DNA of 64,000 bases from Hanleya hanleyi (lineage: Eukaryota; Mollusca; Polyplacophora; Lepidopleurida; Hanleyidae), in the NCBI GenBank assembly GCA_036873755.1, contig JAVTVY010025028.1:1-64000 (forward strand), given 5' to 3'. A program made the position numbers and the translations under genes. How positions within the stretch are numbered: the first letter of the stretch is position 1; the number at the start of each line of letters is the position of its first letter. The notes under the pieces were generated by a model. The model searched no databases. It saw nothing but the letters and a program-made list of their open reading frames with translations, and was not told the DNA's origin. Of this stretch, positions 51,654-61,883 are shown piece by piece.

Positions 51654-52571
51654 GTAAGTTTTTTTTACATCTTTTTATATCACAGAATGTACAGCGATGA
51701 ATAACTCTCAAATTATAAACGGGTACATGCCAGACATAAATTAGTATAACTGCATGCATCTTTCCCGAGTAGCATATATGTCCTATAAGCATGGTTTATT
51801 TTGTTACCGTATATAGCTGGCTTCTTAAACGTATATCAAAGTATGACATATTAGATTTTTAGTGATGACTTCGCACACAGCAGGAGACTCGGAACAATTG
51901 CGATTTATACACTTGTGAATGGATGTTAAAAACGCTGTACCAGATCTCAACTGAACCGACTTAACATAAAGCATATATCATCATTCTGTGCCGGTGTATA
52001 CGCAATATGTGTCGTTGTATGTTACATGAATATAGATGCACATATTTCGAAAAAGTGGATCAATAAAAGAACTATTTCTGACGATGACAACATAACTTTT
52101 AAATAATCTTGTCAACGGCTTACATGCTAATCATATACATGAGATATATAGTCGCTCAGATGCTGCCCTAAACACAGAACCTGTTCATATTTCGTATATC
52201 AAAGCAGGTATCCACCACCAAATGAGATGTTTATTTCTTCTACAACTTTGCCAAGTGACTGCATTACCGGTTAGTTTTTCTAGGTTTCTTGCATTTACCA
52301 GGTTACCCTATGCTAAGGCGTTTACTCCATCAGACGTCCATGATGCTCACCCATTAACATCAGATGAGTTGTTCGAGCTCCCGAGCTAGCGTATCTAATT
52401 CCGCTTAAGCCGGTGCTAGGGGCCATGTGAATACTTCATAGTCTCCACATGAACGGCTGCAATAAAAGCGCGGCTGAGATACTAAGACTACGCCCGAGAA
52501 TCTACCGTATTCTCGGGTCTGAATGTTAGGTGTCGAATACTTTCCTGTAGAGTCATATGGTTGCTTTTTAG
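51654..52571. other. Probable intron of the secreted-peptide gene
   Basis: AT-rich, no ORF with coding character. The donor is at 51654-51655. Confidence 0.3.
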
Positions 52572-52786
52572 TCACCAGATGTCGTCAATTGTTCCCACCT
52601 CTTGCATATTGCTCCAATCCACTAGCTTCCCCAAAAAACAGTGGGAATGTTATAGCCATCGCCAGCTTGCTTTCTGTATTTCTTGCTTCCTATCTCAGCT
52701 ACAGAGATTGCGCCAAAATAAGAATCTCATTCCCATGTTTTTTCCTAAACTCGTTGATTCTGAGTTTCGGTCAACCTTTAGACTGA
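52572..52786 (+). CDS. Weak candidate mature-peptide exon
   Basis: After an acceptor-like 'ggttgctttttag|' the frame compatible with the phase 1 donor at 51653 stays open for about 70 residues. It contains Cys in TRCRQ, AYCSN, RDCAK and FPCFF. The second half is hydrophobic, which fits poorly with a soluble mature peptide, and the open frame could be chance. It ends at a TGA. Confidence 0.18.
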
Positions 52787-54235
52787 ATTAATAACCATAA
52801 AATCTAAAAAGGGCATTTTCAATCAGTAAGTTATGTGAAGGGAGGGGGATTCCACTCTGCGACCCCTACAACATAGAGAGTTTTTAGCACAGTGTGGAGC
52901 ATCCTTAGATTGTTCAGCTTACAAATCTAGCAGCATATTAGTTCATGTAACACATTTTTTATTACATCTTAGTTGATTCTCCTTGGTGATACAAATCCAT
53001 GAGAATACTAGCACTCCATTGTTTATTAAATCTCAGATGGTTCTCACTAGTGATTTTTCAAGAATATAGCTCTAACGGCAAAGTTCAACCAACATTTAAA
53101 TTCACTGCTGTGAATATATACTTGAGTTAATACGACCAGAATATGGATATACTGTTCTTTGTCCTTATCCAAAATGGTCTTATCGGCTACTAGTTCATTG
53201 TCCTTTTGTAAAATTCTCCCATACTTCTGTCCCTAATTTCTTTGCAAATCGGACAGTAAGTTCCAATGCCTTCTCTTTCGTTCCCACAATCCGCGTATTC
53301 GCAAAATTCGTTATACAGATTGAGATACATATAGTGTCATTCCGAAAGCTGATTATTATTGGTAATATCTACATCTGTTTAACCTAAAATCCTAGAGATG
53401 TATAGATTCTAAAGTCTGCTCATTTTAATTAGTCGTCTACGTCAGAGATTGTACTTCGGAGCTCTCATAAATTTCCTATTTTTGCAGTTTATATGGCAAA
53501 AACGAGATCTACAAAACGAGCTGCCTCTTTACTCCATACTAGGAGGGTCGCACATTTACGCCATATTTGAGGGTCGCCGATGGATTGATCATCCATCCGG
53601 CAATACCTAGTGTGCTTTAACAAAGTGTTTTTCTGAAAATTAATTGGATATTAGATATGTGATTTGGACACGATATTTCTAGAAGTTTTCTTTGATATAA
53701 TTATTGAGATAGAAATTCGTTCTTACACAGAGTAGGCCTAATGATAGCCTGAAGTCAGGGAACATCAATCTGAAAATGTACTTATAATGTAAATCACAAA
53801 AACACTTCACACCAAATATCAAGCCTCAGATCCGACATTCACTAGTCAGCCGCTGTCGATAAAATAATTTCCGTGTCAATATGCGAAAGATATATTTCGT
53901 ATGACAGTTCGCATCAATTTCAAATGTACATGTATATGAAACAAAAATAATAAAACACAAGAGGGTTTCCTACGAGAGAGAAGCGACCAACAGTTGTCAG
54001 CAAGACATGATGATGTTTTATGCATACAATCCTTAACACGGACCATTATTCTTCATCCTATCGACTGCCAAGTCGCTTCTAGAGTATTACAAGCGTCTAG
54101 TCCGTCATTCATAATTCAGCCGTCGTCCATTAAAGAATATCCGCGTCCATAATCCAAAGACCTATTCCATAGTCCATATGACAGTATTAGCACCAAATTC
54201 AAAAGGACAATCACAGTATACATAAACATAGGCTA
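52787..54235. other. Intergenic DNA
   Basis: I see no gene. A phrase at about 53966-54010 ('tttcctacgagagagaagcgaccaacagttgtcagcaagacatgatg') recurs at 54778-54835 and, more loosely, at 36057-36115, so it belongs to a dispersed repeat. Confidence 0.3.
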
Positions 54236-54562
54236 GTTTTTTTAAAACTAATCTTAGAAAACATTATACAGATTTTAATCAATGCTTATAAGTTTACTCC
54301 TCTAGTCTATATATACTCATATGTATAACCATATTTCGGTATTTTAACTGCAGTTTCAATTTAATGTATAAATATATTCATTTTTCATTAATTGGTATGT
54401 CATCTTTTAAAACTAATCTTAGAAAACATTATACAGATTTAAATCAATGCTTATAAGTTCTAGTCTATAAATACTCATATGTATAACCATATTACGGTAT
54501 TTTAACAGCAGTTTCAATTTAATGTATAAATATATTTATTTTTCATTAATTGGTACCTTTAG
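54236..54562. repeat. Tandem duplication, two units of about 160-168 bp
   Basis: 'aaaactaatcttagaaaacattatacagattt(t/a)aatcaatgcttataagtt' starts near 54242 and again near 54408. Each is followed by 'tactcatatgtataaccatatt.cggtattttaac.gcagtttcaatttaatgtataaatatatt'. Confidence 0.85.
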
Positions 54563-54751
54563 TTCCATTTAATAGTATTTAATATCTCTGTATATTTTTA
54601 TTTATTTCATTTATTATTGTTATTCTTTTTTCTTTTATCTAAATTATACTCTGATGTTTTATTTGTGCACATATGATTACTCGACCCTCTGGCAGAAAGG
54701 CTTCGGCCTAAGAGATGTAAATCGAGTCTAAATAAAGCTTTTTATTATTAT

Positions 54752-54778
<27 letters not shown>
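54563..54778 (+). mobile_element. Possible retroelement 3' tail
   Basis: 'ctctggcagaaaggcttcggcctaagagatgtaaatcgagtctaaataaagctttt' ends in a (tta)n run (54743-54775). An AATAAA followed by a simple trinucleotide tail is typical of LINE or SINE ends. The body cannot be identified. Confidence 0.35.
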
Positions 54779-54782
<4 letters not shown>

Positions 54783-54835
54783 CTGCAAGAGAGAAGCGGT
54801 CAACAGTTTTCAATGATGCCGACAAGACATCATGA

Positions 54836-56211
54836 TGTTCCAAAAATATAAAATCCGTATCGCTGATCAGTATTCTTAATCTTAAATGATCGTTGTAAAG
54901 TCGTTATCTAGAGAATGATGTATCTCAGTCACGCTTTGTGACATTTCATTTGAACACCATGGAGGTGTAAAATATATGATATTCAAACGGCCCTTGGCCC
55001 CGGCTCAAACGGAGTTAGACACAGGTTATGAAACGTAGAGTCAGATATCTTACACGCTACGATCGTATTTTGCTGTCATTGTACGACATTTTTCACAGAA
55101 TTTGAGGAACTTTGAATAGAAGCGTTTGGTGGTGTAATTAAACGCAACATTCTATAACACTTGTGTCAATAACAACGAGCTAACCGTGCATTTATTACAC
55201 GTTTTAGCACGGTTATGTGAAATCAACACCCGTCAAGTGCAGGTGTTCATTGGGAGATTCCATTTCACAAGTCGGATGACGAAAGGGACGTCTACTTTCA
55301 TACAAGTAACAATCAAATAAAACAAACAAATAAATTTTAAGATAAATATTCTTTCTCAAGTTTAACTGTTTTTTCCATCGTGAAATTGATTAACAAACGT
55401 AATTTCCACACAGCTGACGCAGCTGACAGTATCACTCCCCATTTGAGACGTAAACTCATCCACTGACATTGACACGATGCCAACCGAGACGGGAGCATCA
55501 GTGGACGAGTTTTTTTCAAGAAAGGGGAGAAAGGTTGTCAAAGTTTGAAATATGTTTTCAACTTTTCATTATAATCTTTGTTGATAATCAATTTAGGTAG
55601 TGCAATAGAATAGAAATAATATTTTCATAGGCGTGCTCAATCTTTATTTTAGGGCGGGGGCTTCTAAATATAAATATAAACTTTCCCACACTAACCGTGC
55701 CTGCCACACTAACCATGTTTGACAAGTTTCGCCACAGCGTTCGTACTCATCGGGATACCTATACGCTGCTGGTATATGGTATTACCGACTTTCAAACATG
55801 TTGTTAATTTTAACAGATATTGTTAACGACAAATTCAAGCAATTCTATAAACAAAGAAACATCCCAAGAATGATACCCTTTACGTTAGAACTGAAGAAAT
55901 CCTTATGGCTTCTGACATTAACATACCGGTGACCAGTGTTATTGAGCACCGATTTTATTATCAATGAACTAAGGTGTTCAATGGGGCCCTAGTGACGAAT
56001 AGTAGTATAGAAAGTCGAGAAATCCTAAGTATATACATGTCTGTACGGTATGTGTCCTTTGATATCTTGTTCTTCTGTCAGACTGTTTTAGTTTTTAACA
56101 TGCATTCGTCTTCTGAATTTCTTGAAATGGCTGCACAATAATTCTCCCAAAATGATTTAACTGGTTGCAGGGCTCATTTTACCTGCTATAAATCTAGCTT
56201 TGTATCGTATT
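54836..56211. other. Intergenic DNA
   Basis: No supported gene. A 60-codon minus-strand frame at 55337-55519 is without recognisable features. Confidence 0.25.
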
Positions 56212-56694
56212 TTATGCAATTTGGCTACAGTACAACTTTGGTATATCGGTATGAGTGGTAGGAAGGAAAATAACTTTCTTCTTGAGAAACTGGTTGTGTT
56301 TGTTGAAGATATCCTCCAAAGCAATTCCAGTGGAAGAGTAAGTCGACGTAGAAGTAGGTGAAATAGCTTTTTTCAACTCCTCAACCAGCACCTGGTAGAT
56401 GCAGAAATTTACATATAAATGGTATCTTGTTTGTGGCCTTGTCTGCTTGAACAATAACAAATATACATTGAAGGGCTGCAATTTAAGGACTTCTTTCACC
56501 ACTCTCATTGTTTTTGCTTGGGGAAGGATATTTTTGTAGATCAACCAGTCGGCGAGTACTGCATGTAGGCTGTGCTTTTCTCGTTTCGACCACTCAACCA
56601 CGTGCAGTTCAAGTGCGCTAAGAATTATCTTTTGGTCGGCCCTGAGATTGATATTCCTCGTGTCTTTATATTTTGGTCCCTTCCATATTGCACA
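56212..56694 (-). CDS. Unknown open frame on the minus strand
   Basis: The minus-strand frame is open from about 56694 to the stop at 56212 (about 160 codons), but no ATG supports its start. The first listed start codon is GTG at 56601. The text has mixed composition with helical stretches (ADQKIILSALELHVVEW, AKTMRVVKEVLKLQPF, VLVEELKKAI) and is not low complexity, which favours a real or recently real coding exon. No splice sites were convincing and no family was recognised. It could be an exon of a gene or a transposon fragment. Confidence 0.3.
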   Translation of the reverse strand, partial: CAIWKGPKYKDTRNINLRADQKIILSALELHVVEWSKREKHSLHAVLADWLIYKNILPQAKTMRVVKEVLKLQPFNVYLLLFKQTRPQTRYHLYVNFCIYQVLVEELKKAISPTSTSTYSSTGIALEDIFNKHNQFLKKKVIFLPTTHTDIPKLYCSQIA

Positions 56695-57284
56695 CTATAT
56701 CAAGGCTACCAGTCACGATATGTCAACATGAATTATAGATGAATGTCGACGACTCACAGTCACACATATAGGCCCCGGACGTACATAAGTTCTAGTCATA
56801 CTCTGTGATGGCTATAAGTAATAAAAGTATTACTTGCTATTGATTTAATGTATTGGTAAGAAATACACCGCGGTTCCGTTAACTTGAGATAATTACGTAC
56901 AGTATTGCCAGCCTCTGAGCCATTTAGAATTCTAGGGATATTGACTATATCCAGCGCTTTATCCATATACAGAAGTTTGAAGAATAGCCTGTCTTGGTAT
57001 TTCGATTGTTTTCACTGGACGATATTATCGAAAATACACTATATCTTAACATATTTTAGTTATGATTCATGGGGGTTTGTTTTCGGTAGACACAGCCCGT
57101 TGGACCTCTTTGGTTAATTGATTTAGGATCCTCTGTGGTAGCGCTAACTGTACTGTACGCAAAGTGTGTACACTGTTGGGCGTATTAGTATTGTTCCATT
57201 TTTTCTCTGATCAGAGGCGTTTCCAAAACGAAGGAAACATCATCTACCTCCTTGCCGTTTATATAGCCTTATATAATTACAACA
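56695..57284. other. Upstream region of the Gly-rich gene
   Basis: A TATA-like 'ttatatagcc' at about 57258 lies close to the first ATG (57285). Nothing else recognised. Confidence 0.25.
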
Positions 57285-58034
57285 ATGATGCTGACGATTA
57301 CGGTCATGGCACGTCGGAACTTTACTATGCTCTCAATCAAACTACTATGTCGTCTATTTTGTCCAATTGTAATCGAAATATTTGTTTGTCTTCTTCTTTT
57401 AGCTTCCTACAGCACCTACGGCAAATCCGGCAGCGGTTATACTACCGGACCGTACGGCGTTAATAGAGGCAAGAGCGGAAGTTACGGCTATGACAGGAGT
57501 AAGAGCGGTTACCGTGCAGCTGGGTCTCCGTTCGGCCGTGGACGTTCTGGAACATACGGAGGCAGCCGCGGAGGGTCTGGGACATACGGAGGCAGTCGAG
57601 GGAATTATGGGACATACGGACGCAACCGCGGAGGGTCTGGGACATACGGAGGCAGCCGAGGAGCTACTGGGACATACGGAGGCAGCCGAGGGAGTTATGG
57701 GACATACGGAGGCAGCCGCGGAGCTACTGGGACATACGGAGGCAGTCGAGGGAATTATGGGACATACGGACGCAACCGCGGAGGGTCTGGGACATACGGA
57801 GGCAGCCGAGGAGCTACTGGAACATACGGAGGCAGCCGAGGGAGTTATGGGTCATACGGAGGTAGCCGCGGAGCTACTGGGACATACGGAGGCAGCCGAG
57901 GGAGTTCTCGGACATATGGAGGCAGCCGAGGAGGTACTGGGACATACGGAAGTAACAGAGGAAAGACAGTGTACGGTTATGGTACGTCTGGTAACAAAGG
58001 AAAGACTGGACAGATTGGGTACTATAGATACTAA
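57285..58034 (+). CDS. Gly/Tyr/Ser/Arg-rich tandem-repeat protein, probably secreted
   Basis: A 249-residue ORF. The first 40 residues end in a strong hydrophobic segment ([13 protein letters not shown]), readable as a signal peptide. From about residue 86 the protein consists of 10-residue units of the form [10 protein letters not shown] (about 13-14), with [10 protein letters not shown] variants. A five-unit block (150 bp) is duplicated. The C-terminus is GQIGYYRY. Such proteins form extracellular fibres, cuticle or shell matrix in invertebrates. That function is inferred from composition only. Start uncertain: ATGs at 57285, 57288 and 57309 are in frame. A strong acceptor-like tract ('gtcttcttcttttag|', 57401) suggests the true N-terminus may lie in an upstream exon. 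Confidence 0.6.
   Translation: MMLTITVMARRNFTMLSIKLLCRLFCPIVIEIFVCLLLLASYSTYGKSGSGYTTGPYGVNRGKSGSYGYDRSKSGYRAAGSPFGRGRSGTYGGSRGGSGTYGGSRGNYGTYGRNRGGSGTYGGSRGATGTYGGSRGSYGTYGGSRGATGTYGGSRGNYGTYGRNRGGSGTYGGSRGATGTYGGSRGSYGSYGGSRGATGTYGGSRGSSRTYGGSRGGTGTYGSNRGKTVYGYGTSGNKGKTGQIGYYRY
57540..57960 (+). repeat. 30-bp tandem repeat within the Gly-rich gene
   Basis: The unit 'gggacatacggaggcagccgaggag...' repeats about 14 times. A higher-order unit of 150 bp occurs twice (about 57600-57749 and 57750-57899). Because 30 is a multiple of three, alternative frames are also open. Confidence 0.9.
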
Positions 58035-61000
58035 TGCAAAAAATACTTTCGAAGATTGTCAACCTTTCTTATAGAAATCTATGCAAAGTTGAAACTGTTC
58101 AGCTCTCAGTCTTTTGTTTCTAAAACCCATTTACCTAGCATAGGCTCGTCAAAGTTTCTACAAATATTAATGTTCGCAGAACTTATAAACACATTACAGT
58201 ACGGTATTATCTGGACTACAATGCGATTCGTCCTTTGAAGAAAAAGCGGACTTTTTGTAGCTTTCCTCAACCATATCTGTGCCCTTTGACTATAGCAATG
58301 CTTTGACCTTGCATGCTATTTATTACACAATAAAGCTGCAAAATACATACGGTATACATTCTGGTATTATGAGTGCATATTCTATCCAATTGTTATTGTT
58401 ATATGTTTTTGCGCCATCAAACCGTGTTTCTGTCGTGTCTTATCATGTCTTGACAAATTAATTGAGAGACGCAGTAGATATACTTCACTTAAAAATAACG
58501 TATGAAGGTGGTGGGAAAATAAGCCGGCGTACTGAAGTCATTCTACCGAACAGGCCCTACGCTTCTATTGTAACTGTTCATGTGCTCATCTTGAATGACA
58601 TGACCACACGGTCCCTAGCACCGTCTTTGAGCGGCATTAGATACAAATATTCAAGAGCATTATGTAATAGCCATATCAAGTCTGTTTATATCAAAAAGTT
58701 TTGAACTATGTGAGCATTAGATAGAAGACACGGCCCAAACCGGGAATAGGCAGTAGAATGCAAGTTTAAAAAGGACCTTTTCTTTGATTTGATTTCAAGT
58801 TCTAAATGTGGAGAGTGACACCTACCTTTACAACATAGAATTTCTCGATACTTGATTAGCATACACATCCGAGAAATGAAATAAACGTCGGGGGTCGACG
58901 TAAGGTGCCCACGACAATTGTGGGGGGGGGGGGGGGCTCTGCTCAGCTTAACAGGCATGATAGGGCAATGAAGAGAACTGGCCATAATGTTTTCTTATGG
59001 AAATGCACGTTTTCATATTATTTCTATAAAATTTAAAAGTTTGAAATGGAAAAATTTAGGAATATTTCAATAAATGAAATTGTGCAATTTACCTCAACTA
59101 AAATTACAATTTCCTGAATACAGTCGTCAAAGTCGATACATTTGTCACATAACACTCCATGCAGGGAGAATTCTCAATGATATTAACTCTACCAGACATG
59201 GGGAGAAGTTCGTCGTCCAAGAATATTGAGAGCTGCCTTTCCATGGCTTCAGTAGCTTACTATATTGTTTTAGCCTGCTTGCATACTGCTCGGAGCCGAG
59301 GTTCATGGGTAAATTCGACATGGCGGTTATCAACGGGTGACTGAAAAGTTTTCAGAATGTTCGCCTTTTTAAAATAAAAGCGCCTAAAATTATTTATTAT
59401 GCAGTGCTTGCCAAGACAATTGCATAAATAAAGCGAAATATGTGAAAAAGATGAAAACATTCTATGAATAGAGGCAGATCTTCGTTGAAACTCTACCTCT
59501 ATCGGGATGTGGGACCATCTTTAGTTCGCCCTACATGACGTCATCGACCACGAAGAAATATTTTCTACATAGGGGGCCTACATTCGCGTACACTTCGCCA
59601 TCCATAAGATGGCTTGTGAATCGTGTGTCTCCATTATCGCGAAGCGATATCCGGTGTTTTACCGGATTCTGTTCGGCCTTCATCCGGCGGAGAACAGACT
59701 CGAAAACTCTAATAAATTACAGGTTTTCATACATACCTCGGAAACAGATATTGCCTGGGCTTACAAAATATATATGTATGAATAACTTTCGTATCATCCA
59801 AGAGGTGTGGTAGATCTGTAATTTTGAACAAGTAGATCATCACATGACTCGAAAATGGCGGGTTACGTTGGGGTTACGTCGGTAGACTTTAGCGGATTGG
59901 CTGACGAAGTCACGTGGTATTGATTTCTCGAAATTCCCTCTTGCAATTGCCGAAAGTAGTCTGAAATGGATACACACGATCCCAGGGTCAATCTTACCGC
60001 GTATAGATTACCGAAATGGTTACAGGTTGAGGGGGCCTACTGAAAACACAGCAACGTGTCGACGTTTGCTCAACTTGGATGGGGCTCTATACTCTATCTT
60101 TCGTTTCATTGATTTAGTTATGGTAAAGAGATGACCAATTACATTTTCTGCTGTATTTGACAAACATATCTTTCTATCAATCAATCGTATATTATGCGAC
60201 ATGAAATTTTGTTTAAAAAATCACATATCTCTCCAAGAAAATTAAATTTCTCCCAAGAAAAATATGTCGAACAATAGGAAACATTTTGCTTGAACCTTCC
60301 CCTCCCCTTTTAGATCCTCTGTCCATCTGTTCTCGATGCGGTCACATGACTGTCGTCTCATTTTGAATATTGACGCTATTATTGAGACTACTTTGCGAAC
60401 AACTGTATGTATAATTTTAATAGTATTATAAGCCTTAAACAAACTATGTTCGTGTGGATTCCTATTATTAGTTGCATATTTAACCATGATATAAAAATTT
60501 TGTAATGGAAGACTCCCTTCCACAAAAAATGGGGGAATCTTGGAGCCAATGTCTGGTCGCCCCGTACGAGGCATTGGAGAGGCATCACATCATCAAACTG
60601 AACCCTGGCGAATGAACACAGGGTGACGTTCATCTTGTTTTGTGTTGGCATTGTTTGGTGGAACCTGACCCCAAGATACACTCCATACGTTTTTTGAGTG
60701 CCATGTGCACATGATCAAGGATCAAGGATCCTAACCCGAGGGGCAATAAGGATATAAACAATATTTGGAGGGAGGCGAGACCTGGTAAAATTAACATTAG
60801 TTAAACTTAAGGTTAGACTATACCATTAAAATTCCTTACTTATTATGTAGTAAATTTGGTCGGCACATCTCCAGAAAAACCTATTCCCAATATTTCGTTG
60901 CAAGAGATAAGATCCTCAAATTGGAGGGGTTCTGTTTACCGATGGAAAGCTTTAGTTAGACTGGAATCTAGGTGATGACCATTTCAGCCACAATGCTCAT

Positions 61001-61382
61001 GATACTGGTTGTCGCCGGAATTAGATAAGTGATGAAAAGCTCAAAGACCAGTCTAAGAATGTATAAAAGCTCAAACAGCAAAGTCGTGCCATTCGAACAA
61101 TGCGGCGAGCTAATTAACGAACTAATTAACGAACAAGATTTTCACTTCCGGCCCCATTCAGCCCAATCCTTTGTTTACAACTGAAAACAGTTACTAAGAA
61201 GATTGCAAGTGCCCAAGAATGCACCAACAGCAGTTTTCAACAACAACAACAAAAATGCTGAAATCTTCCTTCAGGTTAGACTATACCATTAAAATTCTCT
61301 TGAGTCAATCGTGTATGGCCGATTCTACATCGCCTGATCATGGCTTGATCAAAACGTTTCTGGCTGTTCAGATGAGTGTAAC
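58035..61382. other. Intergenic DNA
   Basis: No supported gene. It holds a run of 15 G (58922-58936), a 'gatatccggtgttttaccggattc' mini-hairpin (59647-59670) and a 24-bp perfect direct repeat (60811-60834 and 61274-61297). Short frames on both strands have no recognisable domain. Confidence 0.3.
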
Positions 61383-61883
61383 CTACAATTTTAACTCATA
61401 AAGTTCGTTATTATTCACAGCATCCCATAAAGATTGAAACAGCCCTCTCACATAAGTGCAGGTAGAGGGTCTGACATCGCTATATGGGATTTCAACAGGA
61501 TCAACCTCATCATCTAGTGCTGCCTTAGCCATTCTATCAGCCTCAGTATTACCTTTGATGCCAACGTGACTAGGCAACGAACAAAACACAATATCAATCT
61601 GTTGATCAAATCTACAGTCATATAATTGTACAATATTCAAGATGGTGAGATGATTCGAAGTTCCACTTTTAGTCGCTTGACGGCATGACAGTGAATCTGA
61701 GAATATGACATTTTTCCTTTTAGTGGACCCAATACCTTCCAAAGCCAACAATATAGCTTTTGCTTCTGCAGTGAATGTCGAACTTTTACCTGGTAATCGA
61801 CAGGTTTTAGTTTTGGAACTAAAGATACTAGCACATGCTACTCTCTCACCATCTGTATAAATAGCCTGTTGTGGTCTGTATTT
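61383..61883 (-). pseudogene. RNase H domain fragment of a non-LTR retrotransposon
   Basis: The minus-strand frame of about 165 codons covers an RNase H fold: IYTDGE (first Asp), TFTAEAKAILLALE (Glu), VIFSDSLSC (Asp), VFCSLPSHVGIKGNTEADRMAKAA (His and last Asp). All four acidic residues are present. In animals such domains sit behind the reverse transcriptase in I-, R1- and Jockey-type LINEs. No reverse transcriptase was found in the adjoining sequence, and the frame upstream of about 61883 is lost, so this is a fragment. The frame has no ATG. The frame ends at a stop at 61383. Confidence 0.75.

Noticed and set aside
57490..58074. A 194-codon alternative frame with [12 protein letters not shown] repeats overlapping the Gly-rich gene
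   Set aside because: The 30-bp repeat keeps other frames open. The frame has no signal peptide, and its text is the shadow of GTYGGSRG units.
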